From assembly GCF_004331435.1 (NCBI RefSeq), contig NZ_SJKA01000004.1:124001-188000 (forward strand): DNA of 64,000 nucleotides. Reading direction: 5' to 3'. Below, in pieces: positions 39,802-47,748 of this stretch (its first letter is position 1; every line of letters begins with the position of its first letter). The notes below the pieces were generated by a model that had not been told where the DNA came from, did not search any database, and saw only the letters and a list, made by a program, of their open reading frames with translations. The translations under genes were made by a program, and so were the position numbers. Origin of the DNA: Kribbella sindirgiensis (GTDB taxonomy: Bacteria > Actinomycetota > Actinomycetes > Propionibacteriales > Kribbellaceae).

Positions 39802-42268
39802 CACCATCGACATCGGGATCGATCTCGGCACCACCAACAGCGCGATCGCCCTGGCCGAGGGCGACACGGTCACGGTGATCAAGAACAACGAGAGCCAGGA
39901 CACCACGCCGTCAGCGGTCTGGATGCCGCGCGCGGGCGAGGTCCGGGTCGGCCTGAAGGCCCGCGGCCGGGTCGAGTCGGATCCGGAGAACACCGCGTCC
40001 GAGTTCAAGCTGGAGATGGGTCTGGCGGATGTGGCCCGGAAATTCGTCCGGGCCGGCGTCCAGCTCACGCCGCCGCAACTGTCGGCCGAAGTCCTGAAAT
40101 CCTTGCGCAGCGACGCGACCCGGTTCCTGAACGACGCTCCGACCGCGGCCGTCATCACGGTCCCGGCAGCGTTCGCGCTGAACCAGAACAAGGCGACCGT
40201 CGAGGCGGCCACCTTGGCCGGGTTCGTTCCGGGTTCGCCGCTGCTGCAGGAGCCGACCGCGGCCGCGTTCGCGTACGGGCTGCAGGACACCAGCGACCGG
40301 GCGTACTGGATGGTGTTCGACTTCGGGGGCGGCACGTTCGACGCCGCGGTGGTGAACAAGCGCGACGGCGAACTGCGGGTGCTGCACCACGCGGGAGACC
40401 CGTACCTGGGCGGCAAGCTGATCGACTGGGCGCTGGTCGAGCGCGTGCTCGCGCCGGCGGCCGCATCGGAGTTCGGGCTGTCCGACTTCCGCCGCGACAA
40501 CCCGCGGCACGCCCGCAACTTCGCCCGGCTGAAGGCGGCCGCCGAGGAAGCGAAGATCGCGCTGTCCGGGATCGAGTCGACGTCCGTCCTGGTCGAACTC
40601 GACACCCCGGGCGGCGACAGCGAGACGTTCGACTTCACGCTCTCCCGCGGCGCCCTCGACCACGTCGCCGAGCCGTACTACGTGCGCGCGATCAACCTCT
40701 GCCGCGAGGCGATGCGGGAGAACGGCCTGTCCGCGGACGCGATCGACAAGCTGCTGCTGGTCGGCGGCGTCACGCTCTCACCCGGTCTGCGCGAACGGCT
40801 CGCCGACCCGGTCGCCGGGATCGGCATCGAACTCGAGACCCGGCTGGACCCGTCGACCGTGGTCGCGCGCGGCGCGGCCCTGTTCGCGAGCACGATCCGG
40901 CATCCCGCACCGCTGGCCGCGGCCCCGGCGGCGGGAGAGTTCGCGGTCGAGCTCTCGTACGAACCGGCCGTCACGACGACCACGACCACCGTGGCGGGGC
41001 GGCTGCGCGCCGGGCGGGACCTGGATTGGACCGGGTACTCCGTCGTCCTCGCGAACCCCGAAGGCCGGCCGCCGTTCCGGACCGCCAACATCGCGCTGAA
41101 CCGGGTCGGCGCGTTCGCGACCGAGGTCGACGTGGACGAGCGCCGGACGTCGCGGTTCACCGTCGAGCTGATCGACCCGGCCGGCGCGCCGCAGAAGGTG
41201 GTGCCGAACACGTTGTCGATCACGCACCGGACCGAGACGTTCGGCGGGGCGCGGCTGGCGCATTCGCTCGGCATCCAACTGGCCGACAAGACGTTCTCGC
41301 CGCTGCTCCGCAAGGGCGCCGGCGTGCCGACGACGGAAACGGGGAGGTTCCGCACGTCGTACACCCTGCTCCGGCGCGACGACGAGGCGATGATCCAGAT
41401 CCCTGTCGTCCAAGGGGAACGGGTCCGCGCGAACCGGAACCGGCCGGTCGGGATGCTGACGATCAAACCGGTCGACCTGCGGATGGATCTGCCGGTCGGG
41501 ACCGAGGTCGAGGTCACGTTCGAGGTGGACGCGTCGAACCTGGTCACGGTGGTCGCCGACGTACCGCTGATCGGGGCCCAGTTCGAGGCGGAGATCGACC
41601 TCGGGTCGGTGCGAACGCCGTCGGCCGACGTACTGACGCAGCAACTGGCCGAGGCCGAGGACCGGTACGACGTGTTGCGGCAGTCGGCGGATCTGCCGGA
41701 TGTGGACGAGCGGTTGCGGCGGCTCGAGGCGGAGGGCACGTTGCCGACCGTTCGGGAGCAGGTACGGGCGTCTGCGACGGATGCTGGTGCGGCGGCGACG
41801 GCCGAGGATCGGCTGCGCGACTTCCAGGCCGAGCTCGACGACATCGACGATCTGGCCGCGCTGCCGCGTCGTACTCGGCAGCTGCTCGATCTGCTCGCGG
41901 AGGCGGGCGAGCTGGTTCAGCAGTCGGGTGCGGTGCGGGACGAGCAGGAGCTGACCGCGCTGCGGGAGGCGGCGCAGCAGGCGATCGACGACCGCGATCT
42001 CAAGGCGATGGACGCGGCGACGGAGCGGACCGAGATCTTCATGGCGCGGTTGTACCGGCGGCAGCCGGGGTGGTACGAGGCGGTGTACTGGGAGGTTGTG
42101 CGGTCGCCCGGGATGTTGCCGCCGACCGCTGAGTCCGATCGGTTGGTGGCGGAGGGTCGGGATGCGATCAACCGGCGCGACCAGCGGGCGGTGGAACACG
42201 TTGTGCAGCAGATGATCCGGATGCTTCCCCGTGATGAGCGGGAGATCATCATCGGACTCACCCAATGA
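39794..42268 (+). CDS. Hsp70-family chaperone with long C-terminal region
   Basis: 824 residues, longer than DnaK (about 620). Nucleotide-binding domain at about 1-370: phosphate-1 IGIDLGTTNSAIAL, VITVPAAF, EPTAAAFAYG, phosphate-2 FDFGGGTFDAAVV and LLVGGVTLSPGLRERL. Residues about 380-610 form a beta-rich substrate-binding-like domain; about 610-824 are helical with acidic coiled-coil segments (AEAEDRYDVLRQSADLPDVD). No EEVD or DnaK-type lid end. It lies between a GrpE-like and an OmpA-like gene, overlapping both, so it is a dedicated chaperone for this operon, not the housekeeping DnaK. Confidence 0.93.
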   Translation: MRDTIDIGIDLGTTNSAIALAEGDTVTVIKNNESQDTTPSAVWMPRAGEVRVGLKARGRVESDPENTASEFKLEMGLADVARKFVRAGVQLTPPQLSAEVLKSLRSDATRFLNDAPTAAVITVPAAFALNQNKATVEAATLAGFVPGSPLLQEPTAAAFAYGLQDTSDRAYWMVFDFGGGTFDAAVVNKRDGELRVLHHAGDPYLGGKLIDWALVERVLAPAAASEFGLSDFRRDNPRHARNFARLKAAAEEAKIALSGIESTSVLVELDTPGGDSETFDFTLSRGALDHVAEPYYVRAINLCREAMRENGLSADAIDKLLLVGGVTLSPGLRERLADPVAGIGIELETRLDPSTVVARGAALFASTIRHPAPLAAAPAAGEFAVELSYEPAVTTTTTTVAGRLRAGRDLDWTGYSVVLANPEGRPPFRTANIALNRVGAFATEVDVDERRTSRFTVELIDPAGAPQKVVPNTLSITHRTETFGGARLAHSLGIQLADKTFSPLLRKGAGVPTTETGRFRTSYTLLRRDDEAMIQIPVVQGERVRANRNRPVGMLTIKPVDLRMDLPVGTEVEVTFEVDASNLVTVVADVPLIGAQFEAEIDLGSVRTPSADVLTQQLAEAEDRYDVLRQSADLPDVDERLRRLEAEGTLPTVREQVRASATDAGAAATAEDRLRDFQAELDDIDDLAALPRRTRQLLDLLAEAGELVQQSGAVRDEQELTALREAAQQAIDDRDLKAMDAATERTEIFMARLYRRQPGWYEAVYWEVVRSPGMLPPTAESDRLVAEGRDAINRRDQRAVEHVVQQMIRMLPRDEREIIIGLTQ

Positions 42269-43185
42269 GTGCCGTCCGCCAGCAGGTAGCCCTCGCCCGA
42301 GCTGCCGAACTGGCCCGCCAGGGCGACCTCTCCGGTGCCGCCACTTTGCTCACCGACCTCGACGATCCGTCAGTCGAGGTACTCGATCTGCTGGCCCGAA
42401 TCCGAGCCCAGCAAAGGAGATGGGCCGAAGCCGACACCCTATGGGCAGAGGTGGAGAAGGCCGGAGCAGGTGGGGGGTTGGTGGCGGGGGCTGCTGCGGG
42501 GCGGCGGGTGGTTGCGGGGATTCGGGGGCGTCGGCGGGCTTCGCGGCCTGTGTTGCCGGGGGTTTTGGCTGTGGTGCTGGTGGGTGCGGTGGTTGGTGGT
42601 GGTGTGGTGGTGTTGGGGGGTCGTGGGGATGCGCCTGTGGTGCAGGCGACTCCGGTGCACACAACGCCGACTCCTACGCCAACTGTCGACTCCGGCGCCG
42701 AGGAGCGGGCTGCTGAGTTGGCTCGACGTCTGGCAGCGCTGGAGGCGCAGCGTCGCGCCGAAGCAGCTGCAACCGCAGCCAAGCTGAATGCGATCGCACA
42801 ACGCGTTGCCGGCGCAGGCGTGCTCGTGCACCGCGAGAAGAACGCCGTACGCGTCGTCTTCACAGAAGGTGTGTTCGCCACCGGCACCGACCTGAGCCCA
42901 GCCGGCGAGCGCGCCCTGGCAGCACTCGGCGAACGACTCCCCGGGCTGCAGGCAACAATCACCGTGACCGGCTACTCGGTCGTCGTACCGGGCGGAACCA
43001 ACTCCGGCGGTTCCCGCACCGCACTCCTCCGAGCCCGCGTCGCGACCCAGGAGCTCAGCACCGCGTCGGGTCTCCCGTTGACCGCGTTCACGATGCAGTC
43101 CGGCGACCAGGCGCACCCGCCGTACCGCACCGACGCCCAGAACCGCACCGTCACGGTCACGTTGACGCCAGCGGCCACCCGCTAG
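42265..43185 (+). CDS. Membrane-anchored OmpA-like C-terminal protein
   Basis: 306 residues. N-terminal TPR-like helices (1-65: ARAAELARQGDLSGAATLLT, VEVLDLLARIRAQQRRWAEA), one transmembrane helix at about 95-118 (PGVLAVVLVGAVVGGGVVVL), a coiled coil at about 143-175 (EERAAELARRLAALEAQRRA) and an extracellular OmpA-like domain at about 185-303 (FATGTDLSPAGERALAALGE, ITVTGYSVVVPGG). The peptidoglycan-binding residues of OmpA are not obvious. Coupled to the Hsp70 by ATGA; the last gene of the four-gene operon. Confidence 0.82.
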   Translation: MSAVRQQVALARAAELARQGDLSGAATLLTDLDDPSVEVLDLLARIRAQQRRWAEADTLWAEVEKAGAGGGLVAGAAAGRRVVAGIRGRRRASRPVLPGVLAVVLVGAVVGGGVVVLGGRGDAPVVQATPVHTTPTPTPTVDSGAEERAAELARRLAALEAQRRAEAAATAAKLNAIAQRVAGAGVLVHREKNAVRVVFTEGVFATGTDLSPAGERALAALGERLPGLQATITVTGYSVVVPGGTNSGGSRTALLRARVATQELSTASGLPLTAFTMQSGDQAHPPYRTDAQNRTVTVTLTPAATR

Positions 43186-43202
43186 ATGCCATGATGACGG
43201 GC

Positions 43203-43694
43203 ATGGAGCTGAAGATGTCGGCGTCGTACGACGCCACCCCCGAGGAAGTGTTCGCGATCGTGACGGACACGGCCTTCCGCGAGCAGGCCTGCGAGAAGAC
43301 CAAGGCACTGTCGTACGACGTCACGGTGAGCACGTCAGGGACCGACACGGTCGTCCGGGTCTCCCGCCAGATGGAGTCCACCGACATCCCCGACATGGCG
43401 CGCAAGTTCGTCGGCGACACCCTGACCGTCGTCCAGACCGAGACCTGGCACGCCGCCGCGGCCGACGGTTCGCGGACCGCGGACGTGTCCGGCGAGATCA
43501 CGAACACTCCGGTCACTCTGAAGGGCACCGCCCGGATCGCCCAGGACGGCGCTCAGACCGTCCAGGCCATCGACCTGGACATCAAGGTCGCCGTACCGCT
43601 GATCGGCAAGAAGCTGGAGCCCTTCGTCGTCGATGCCATCCGCTCCGGCCTGCAGAAGGAACACGACCTGGGCCACGACTGGAGCGGCAAGTAA
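43203..43694 (+). CDS. DUF2505-family protein (SRPBCC-like fold)
   Basis: 163 residues. N-terminus KMSASYDATPEEVFAIVTD is typical of the DUF2505/START-like family; VPLIGKKLEPFVVDAIRSGL near the end matches. These proteins probably bind a hydrophobic ligand; the function is not established. The ATG at 43203 was chosen because it begins at the conserved strand; ATGs at 43191 and 43194 are possible. It is 17 nt after the OmpA-like gene and may be part of that transcript. Confidence 0.85.
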   Translation: MELKMSASYDATPEEVFAIVTDTAFREQACEKTKALSYDVTVSTSGTDTVVRVSRQMESTDIPDMARKFVGDTLTVVQTETWHAAAADGSRTADVSGEITNTPVTLKGTARIAQDGAQTVQAIDLDIKVAVPLIGKKLEPFVVDAIRSGLQKEHDLGHDWSGK

Positions 43695-43714
43695 CCCGTG
43701 TCGTTGCGCTGAGC

Positions 43715-43765
43715 GGGTCGCCTCCGGTGGCAGTCTGAGAAGAAGTGTTGCACCGGAGGTGACCC
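43715..43765 (+). promoter_or_regulatory. RBS-masking hairpin before the zinc-ribbon gene
   Basis: GGGTCGCCTCCGGTG (43715-43729) and CACCGGAGGTGACCC (43751-43765) pair over 15 positions in RNA (one G-U pair) around a 21-base loop. The right arm contains the GGAGG ribosome-binding site of the next gene (43755-43759). So the folded message would hide the site. Confidence 0.75.
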
Positions 43766-43770
43766 GTTTG

Positions 43771-43977
43771 ATGCGAAGTTCCCTGCGCAAGAAACACGAT
43801 CGGCCGCCGTCGACCGACGCGGCCCAGTACTGCGCGTTCTGCGCCACCGTCATGCCCTTCGAACGCATCGAGCCGTCGGACTACCTGGTGGACGAGCCTG
43901 ACGAGTGGATCTGCGTGAAGTGCGGCTCCGCACTCCTGGTGGACCCACCCACCCAGCAACTCCACCGATCCGCCTGA
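43771..43977 (+). CDS. Small zinc-ribbon protein
   Basis: 68 residues. Two CxxC pairs, CAFC and CVKC, 30 residues apart, can bind one zinc. N-terminus basic (MRSSLRKKHDRPP). The GGAGG at 43755 is 11 bases before this ATG; a TTG at 43768 and a GTG at 43759 are in frame. Its ribosome site is inside a 15-bp hairpin, so translation is probably regulated. Possibly nucleic-acid or ribosome associated; function unknown. Confidence 0.75.
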   Translation: MRSSLRKKHDRPPSTDAAQYCAFCATVMPFERIEPSDYLVDEPDEWICVKCGSALLVDPPTQQLHRSA

Positions 43978-43980
43978 CTC

Positions 43981-44661
43981 CTACGGCTGGTGCGCGGCGT
44001 CGGCGGTGGCGAGGTTCGCGCGCATGGTTTCGCGTACGTCGGGGGGCCAGGGGCCGGTGTTGGTGAGTGGGAGTTCGGTCATGAAGCGGCGTTCGGGCTC
44101 GGGGATGGTAGTCACCACGAGCTGCGGGTCGTCGACGACTGCCGCGTAGAGCCTCGGGCCGTCGGCGCCGAAGAGATCCGCGGCGACCAGCCGGCCGTCC
44201 GCGTTGCGCATGATGTTGTCCGGGTTGTCGTCCAGCTTCGGCCCGAACCACGGCACCTCGCGGCGCCCCCGCTCGTGTACCCGCCGTACGACGTCAGCGA
44301 GCTCGGCGACCTCCGGTTCCCGCGCCGCCAGCGCCCGGTGGAACCTGGCCGCTTCGTCCGCGTCGACCGGTTCGAGCCATTCCATGATCTGCAGGTCCCC
44401 GCCGCCCACCAGCCGCCGATGCGCGAACAGCCGCGGAACCTGACGGGTGTACGCCGCCTCGCGGTACAACGCCACCGTGTACGGCGCTGCCGGATCGAAC
44501 GGACTGATCCGCGCCGCCGCACGACCGTCCGGAGACCGCAACGCGATCGCCCAGTCCCCCGCCCCGCAAGGAGTCCACCCGGCCTCCCGCAGTACACGCT
44601 CCACCTCCCGGTGATCTCCCCCGACCGTCCCCGCGTAGGTGCTGAGCTCGTTGGACGTCAC
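43981..44661 (-). CDS. Kinase-like (APH-fold) hypothetical protein
   Basis: 226 residues. It has an aminoglycoside-phosphotransferase-like core: ALRSPDGRAAARISPFDPAA in the N-lobe, IMEWLEPVDADEAARFHRAL, and the putative metal/active loop KLDDNPDNIMRNADGRLVAA. The usual catalytic HxD is not clear, so it may be a pseudokinase. Lies 47 nt after the lipase stop on the same strand. No recognised substrate. Confidence 0.75.
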   Translation of the reverse strand: MTSNELSTYAGTVGGDHREVERVLREAGWTPCGAGDWAIALRSPDGRAAARISPFDPAAPYTVALYREAAYTRQVPRLFAHRRLVGGGDLQIMEWLEPVDADEAARFHRALAAREPEVAELADVVRRVHERGRREVPWFGPKLDDNPDNIMRNADGRLVAADLFGADGPRLYAAVVDDPQLVVTTIPEPERRFMTELPLTNTGPWPPDVRETMRANLATADAAHQP

Positions 44662-44708
44662 GGTGGCGAGGATATGCAGCTGTGCGTGTGCACCGCCTCC
44701 GAATATGG

Positions 44709-45572
44709 CTACAGCGGCGGGCCGAACGCGCAGATCACCCGGGTGGCGTGCGTGGGGTTCAGCGCGTTGGCGACCAGTTGGGCAACGGTCGGGTCGAAGG
44801 CGAGGCCGACATGACCGACCGGGTCCAGCGGGCAGGTGTCCTGGACGTACTCGTTGCGCACGCCGGGCTCGCGGATGAACGAGGTCTCGTGCGGCGTCAC
44901 CAAGGCGTCGAAGCGGGAAGCGATCACCGTGTACTTCACGCCCGGCTGCGCGATCGGGCCCGCGGTCAGCTTCTCGACGGCCGCTCCGCCGACGATGAGT
45001 TCGTCGCAGGCCGGGCAGCCGAACTGCCGCAGGACCTGGTCGACGAGCGGGCCCAGGCCGAGATAGTCACCCACGCTGACGAGCCCGCCGAACGTCGTAC
45101 CGTGCGTCGGCGGGGCCAGTGCGATCACCTTGCCCACCTGATCGGCGTACCCGAGGACCTTCGGTCCGTAGATGGACTGGAATCCGCCCTCGGAATGCCC
45201 GACGATGTCGACCTTCGCCGCGCCGGTCGCCGTGCGGACGCGCTGGACGAAGGACGCGATCTCCTTGGACGACTGCGCGATCGAGACCGTGCCGCCGACC
45301 GGGATCGCCGGCGTCGCCTGGCCGTAGGTGAGGGTGAAGGCGCAGTAGCCCTTCGCGGCCAGGAACGGGCCGAGGTACGAGTAGTTGCCGGGACCGTTGC
45401 CGCCGAGGCCGTGCAGCAGGACGAGCGGGTTCGGATGCGCGGCGGACGGTTTGCACGTCCAGTCGTCGAACCCCGAGGTCGTGGCAGCGGAGGCCGGGGC
45501 CGCGGTGAGAGCTCCGGTGAGGAGGACGGCGGCGAGCAGAACCGCGGCGGTTCGGCGGAGGCGGTGGCGCAT
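44709..45572 (-). CDS. Secreted lipase/esterase (alpha/beta hydrolase)
   Basis: 287 residues with a signal peptide (RLRRTAAVLLAAVLLTGALT, then AAPASAATT). Oxyanion region LVLLHGLGGNGPGNYSYL, nucleophile elbow GHSEGG, and C-terminal GHVGLAFDPTVAQLV with the catalytic His, as in the lipase class 2/EstB group. Cys pairs (FGCPACDE, QDTCP, RVICAFG) fit an extracellular enzyme. The start MRHRLRRTA was chosen over an upstream ATG that adds 12 residues. Divergent from a TetR gene, whose operator lies between. Confidence 0.92.
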   Translation of the reverse strand: MRHRLRRTAAVLLAAVLLTGALTAAPASAATTSGFDDWTCKPSAAHPNPLVLLHGLGGNGPGNYSYLGPFLAAKGYCAFTLTYGQATPAIPVGGTVSIAQSSKEIASFVQRVRTATGAAKVDIVGHSEGGFQSIYGPKVLGYADQVGKVIALAPPTHGTTFGGLVSVGDYLGLGPLVDQVLRQFGCPACDELIVGGAAVEKLTAGPIAQPGVKYTVIASRFDALVTPHETSFIREPGVRNEYVQDTCPLDPVGHVGLAFDPTVAQLVANALNPTHATRVICAFGPPL

Positions 45573-45638
45573 GACATACTCCCCGTGAATGTGTCGATGA
45601 GTGATCACTGGATCACGGGTAGTGGAGCACGTCGGCAG

Positions 45639-45666
45639 GTTATAAACAAGAGCTCGTATTCATAAC
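45639..45666. promoter_or_regulatory. TetR operator in the lipase/TetR divergon
   Basis: A 28-base imperfect palindrome: GTTAT ... GAGCTC ... ATAAC, with most positions of the two 14-base halves complementary. It lies between the divergent lipase and TetR genes, 46 bases before the TetR start. A second dyad GTGATC-ACTG-GATCAC lies at 45601-45616. Confidence 0.65.
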
Positions 45667-45712
45667 AAGATCAGTCGGTTACGAATCCGCCACTCGGGGT
45701 AGTGTCCTGCGC

Positions 45713-46345
45713 ATGGGTCGCACGATACGGGGACTGGACGCCGGGCAGCGCCGGGCCGAACGCCGCGAGCAGTTGCTGGACGCGGCACTCAAGTTGTTCG
45801 CCGACAACGGATACCTCGGTACGTCCATCGAGCAGATCTGCAGTACGGCGTACATCGGGACGAAGAGTTTCTACGAGCTGTTCACCAGCCGTGAGGAGTG
45901 CTATCTGGCGCTGCTCCGGCGGACGTCCGAACGCCTCGAGGCGCTGATGGAAGGCGCCGCCGCGCAGGCGACCGGGAACGAGCGGCAGGAGGCTCCGCGG
46001 CTGCTCGCGATCTTCGTGCACGCGCTGGTCGACGATCCGCGGATCACCAAGGTCACCTTCGGGATGGCGTCCGGCATCTCCGAGTCGGTCGAACGGCAGC
46101 GCCGCATCAACCGGCGCTGGGCGGCCGGCTTCCTCGTCCAGCTCTGGGACCGGTACGACGGACCGCAGCCCGACGAGCAGCGCACGGCCCGGCACAGCGT
46201 CGCGATCGGGCTGATCGGCGGCATGTTCGACCTGGTCTCCGACTGGCTGCTGGACGCGGACCTCAGCGCCCCGCCGCAGGTCGAGGCGCTGATCGACGAC
46301 CTGACCACCTTCTACATCACGGTACGGCGGGGCCTCGCGACCTGA
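45713..46345 (+). CDS. TetR-family transcriptional regulator
   Basis: 210 residues. N-terminal HTH at about 18-65 (REQLLDAALKLFADNGYLGT, SIEQICSTAYIGTKSFYELF); C-terminal ligand-binding domain as usual. Divergent from the secreted lipase; a 28-base palindrome between the genes is the likely operator, so it may repress the lipase and itself. The ligand is probably lipid-like by context, which is inference. Confidence 0.92.
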   Translation: MGRTIRGLDAGQRRAERREQLLDAALKLFADNGYLGTSIEQICSTAYIGTKSFYELFTSREECYLALLRRTSERLEALMEGAAAQATGNERQEAPRLLAIFVHALVDDPRITKVTFGMASGISESVERQRRINRRWAAGFLVQLWDRYDGPQPDEQRTARHSVAIGLIGGMFDLVSDWLLDADLSAPPQVEALIDDLTTFYITVRRGLAT

Positions 46346-46347
46346 CC

Positions 46348-47400
46348 TCAGTCGAACACGAGCGTGCGCAGGGCGACGTGCCCTTCCTCGTCGATGACGT
46401 AATGCGCGTGGCCTTCGTCGTCGACCGCGATGCCCTCGACCCGGCGGACATCGCCGAAGTGGTGGACCAGCTTGCTCCCGACCACCCCGCCGGACTCGGA
46501 CGGCAGCTCGAAGCGGATGTGCTCGGAGTCCGCGCGGGCACCTTCCGGGTGGTCCGCGAGGACCGTCGCCGACTTACCCGACGCGTCGAGATCCCCCACC
46601 ACGGCGTCGAACACATCGCCGCCCCGCGTATCGAGAGCTCGCAGCCCCGCCGGTGCCTCCACACTGCCGGCATCGCCAAGAACCCAGACGTTGCCGCAGC
46701 GCGGTAGGGCGTCCCGATCGTCGAACAGCTCACCGACGTTCTCGAGCTCCACCAGCAGCGGATGCCCGTCAGCCGTCACCGGGTACCGCAACCCCAGCAA
46801 AAGGTTGCCGTTGGCACGGAACTCGGCGGCCTCGACGTTGATCGGATGATCGGCCGGACGCACCGTACCGTCCCAGCTCTTGGCCTTGAGCTGTCCACGA
46901 GCGATCGTCGACTCGACGTACGCCTGCCGTCCGAGCTCCCCGACCGGGAGCAGTTCGACGTCCGCGAGCGCGTCGTTCACCGCCCGATGCAGACCGAACC
47001 GGAACCGCACGATCTCCAGCGAGACCGGCCCGTCACCAGCGATCGACTGCTCCGCGACCCGCGCGATCCAGGACCGCTTGGCCGACAGCGGCCCGGCCTT
47101 CTTCCCGAACTGCGAACCGAGCAGGTACACGTAGCCGTCGCGGGCGGCGCAGGCCTCGGCGTCCTCGGTCTTGCCCGCGCTCAGGCCTCCGTCGGCGTGG
47201 ATCCGCCGAGCCGACCAGCCCTCGTCCAGTGCCGCTCCGGCGGCGTGCACGAGCAACGCGAGCGCGTCCTCCGCGGTCGTCTCGTCCAGGACGGTGACGA
47301 ACGCCCTGTCCCAGCCGTGCCGCGCCAGCACGTCAGGCGTGAAGACGCGGCACAGGTCGGAGGCTTCGTTCGGTTCGAGGTGCAGATCGGTCGCATGCAT
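46348..47400 (-). CDS. Conserved hypothetical protein (DUF3616-like)
   Basis: 350 residues, cytoplasmic by sequence. Repeated strand-turn patterns such as EFRANGNLLLGLRYPVTADG and VEGIAVDDEGHAHYVIDEEG suggest a propeller-like beta fold, and the family is possibly DUF3616. Several His/Asp are spread through it, but no catalytic set is clear. It ends 3 nt from the TetR stop (convergent). Start MHATDLHLEP follows CACCGGT with no strong ribosome site, so the start is uncertain. Confidence 0.75.
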   Translation of the reverse strand: MHATDLHLEPNEASDLCRVFTPDVLARHGWDRAFVTVLDETTAEDALALLVHAAGAALDEGWSARRIHADGGLSAGKTEDAEACAARDGYVYLLGSQFGKKAGPLSAKRSWIARVAEQSIAGDGPVSLEIVRFRFGLHRAVNDALADVELLPVGELGRQAYVESTIARGQLKAKSWDGTVRPADHPINVEAAEFRANGNLLLGLRYPVTADGHPLLVELENVGELFDDRDALPRCGNVWVLGDAGSVEAPAGLRALDTRGGDVFDAVVGDLDASGKSATVLADHPEGARADSEHIRFELPSESGGVVGSKLVHHFGDVRRVEGIAVDDEGHAHYVIDEEGHVALRTLVFD

Positions 47401-47748
47401 ACCGGTGAAACGAGGACGCTGACCGCAGTACTCCCACCACGGCCCGATTCCCGGGAAAACCCTGACTCAGCCCTGGTGCGGGGTGCTGGTTGTCCGCCGG
47501 CGGGGGCGCATGTCCTCAACGCAGCTCGGCAAGTGCCGCCGCTCCCCAGTTCACGCACAGAGTCTCCCCAAACCGGTTTGGGGAGACTTTCCACCAGGAC
47601 CGGGGAGCGCTACTGCCCGAATCGGGAGGGTAGAACTCCCCACACGCCCCCTACCCCCGGTTACAGCTGACCGGCGCGGCACCTGCTCCGGACCTATGTC
47701 GCGAACCGCCCGCGCCGGAACGCTAGATAGTCGTCTGCTTCTTGTTTC
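47401..47748. other. Gene-free region with large palindrome
   Basis: 348 bases between the pruA stop and the DUF3616-like gene, both on the minus strand. It contains one large nested dyad (47540-47609). Short frames here have shadow-type composition. I see no tRNA, transposon end or other gene. Confidence 0.7.
47540..47609. repeat. Nested palindrome with common centre
   Basis: The core AGTCTCCCCAAACC/GGTTTGGGGAGACT (47561-47588) is a perfect 28-base palindrome. Outer arms CGCTCCCC (47540-47547) and GGGGAGCG (47602-47609) share the same centre at 47574.5, and the sequence between is partly symmetric too. It could fold as an extended hairpin or cruciform. Confidence 0.8.
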
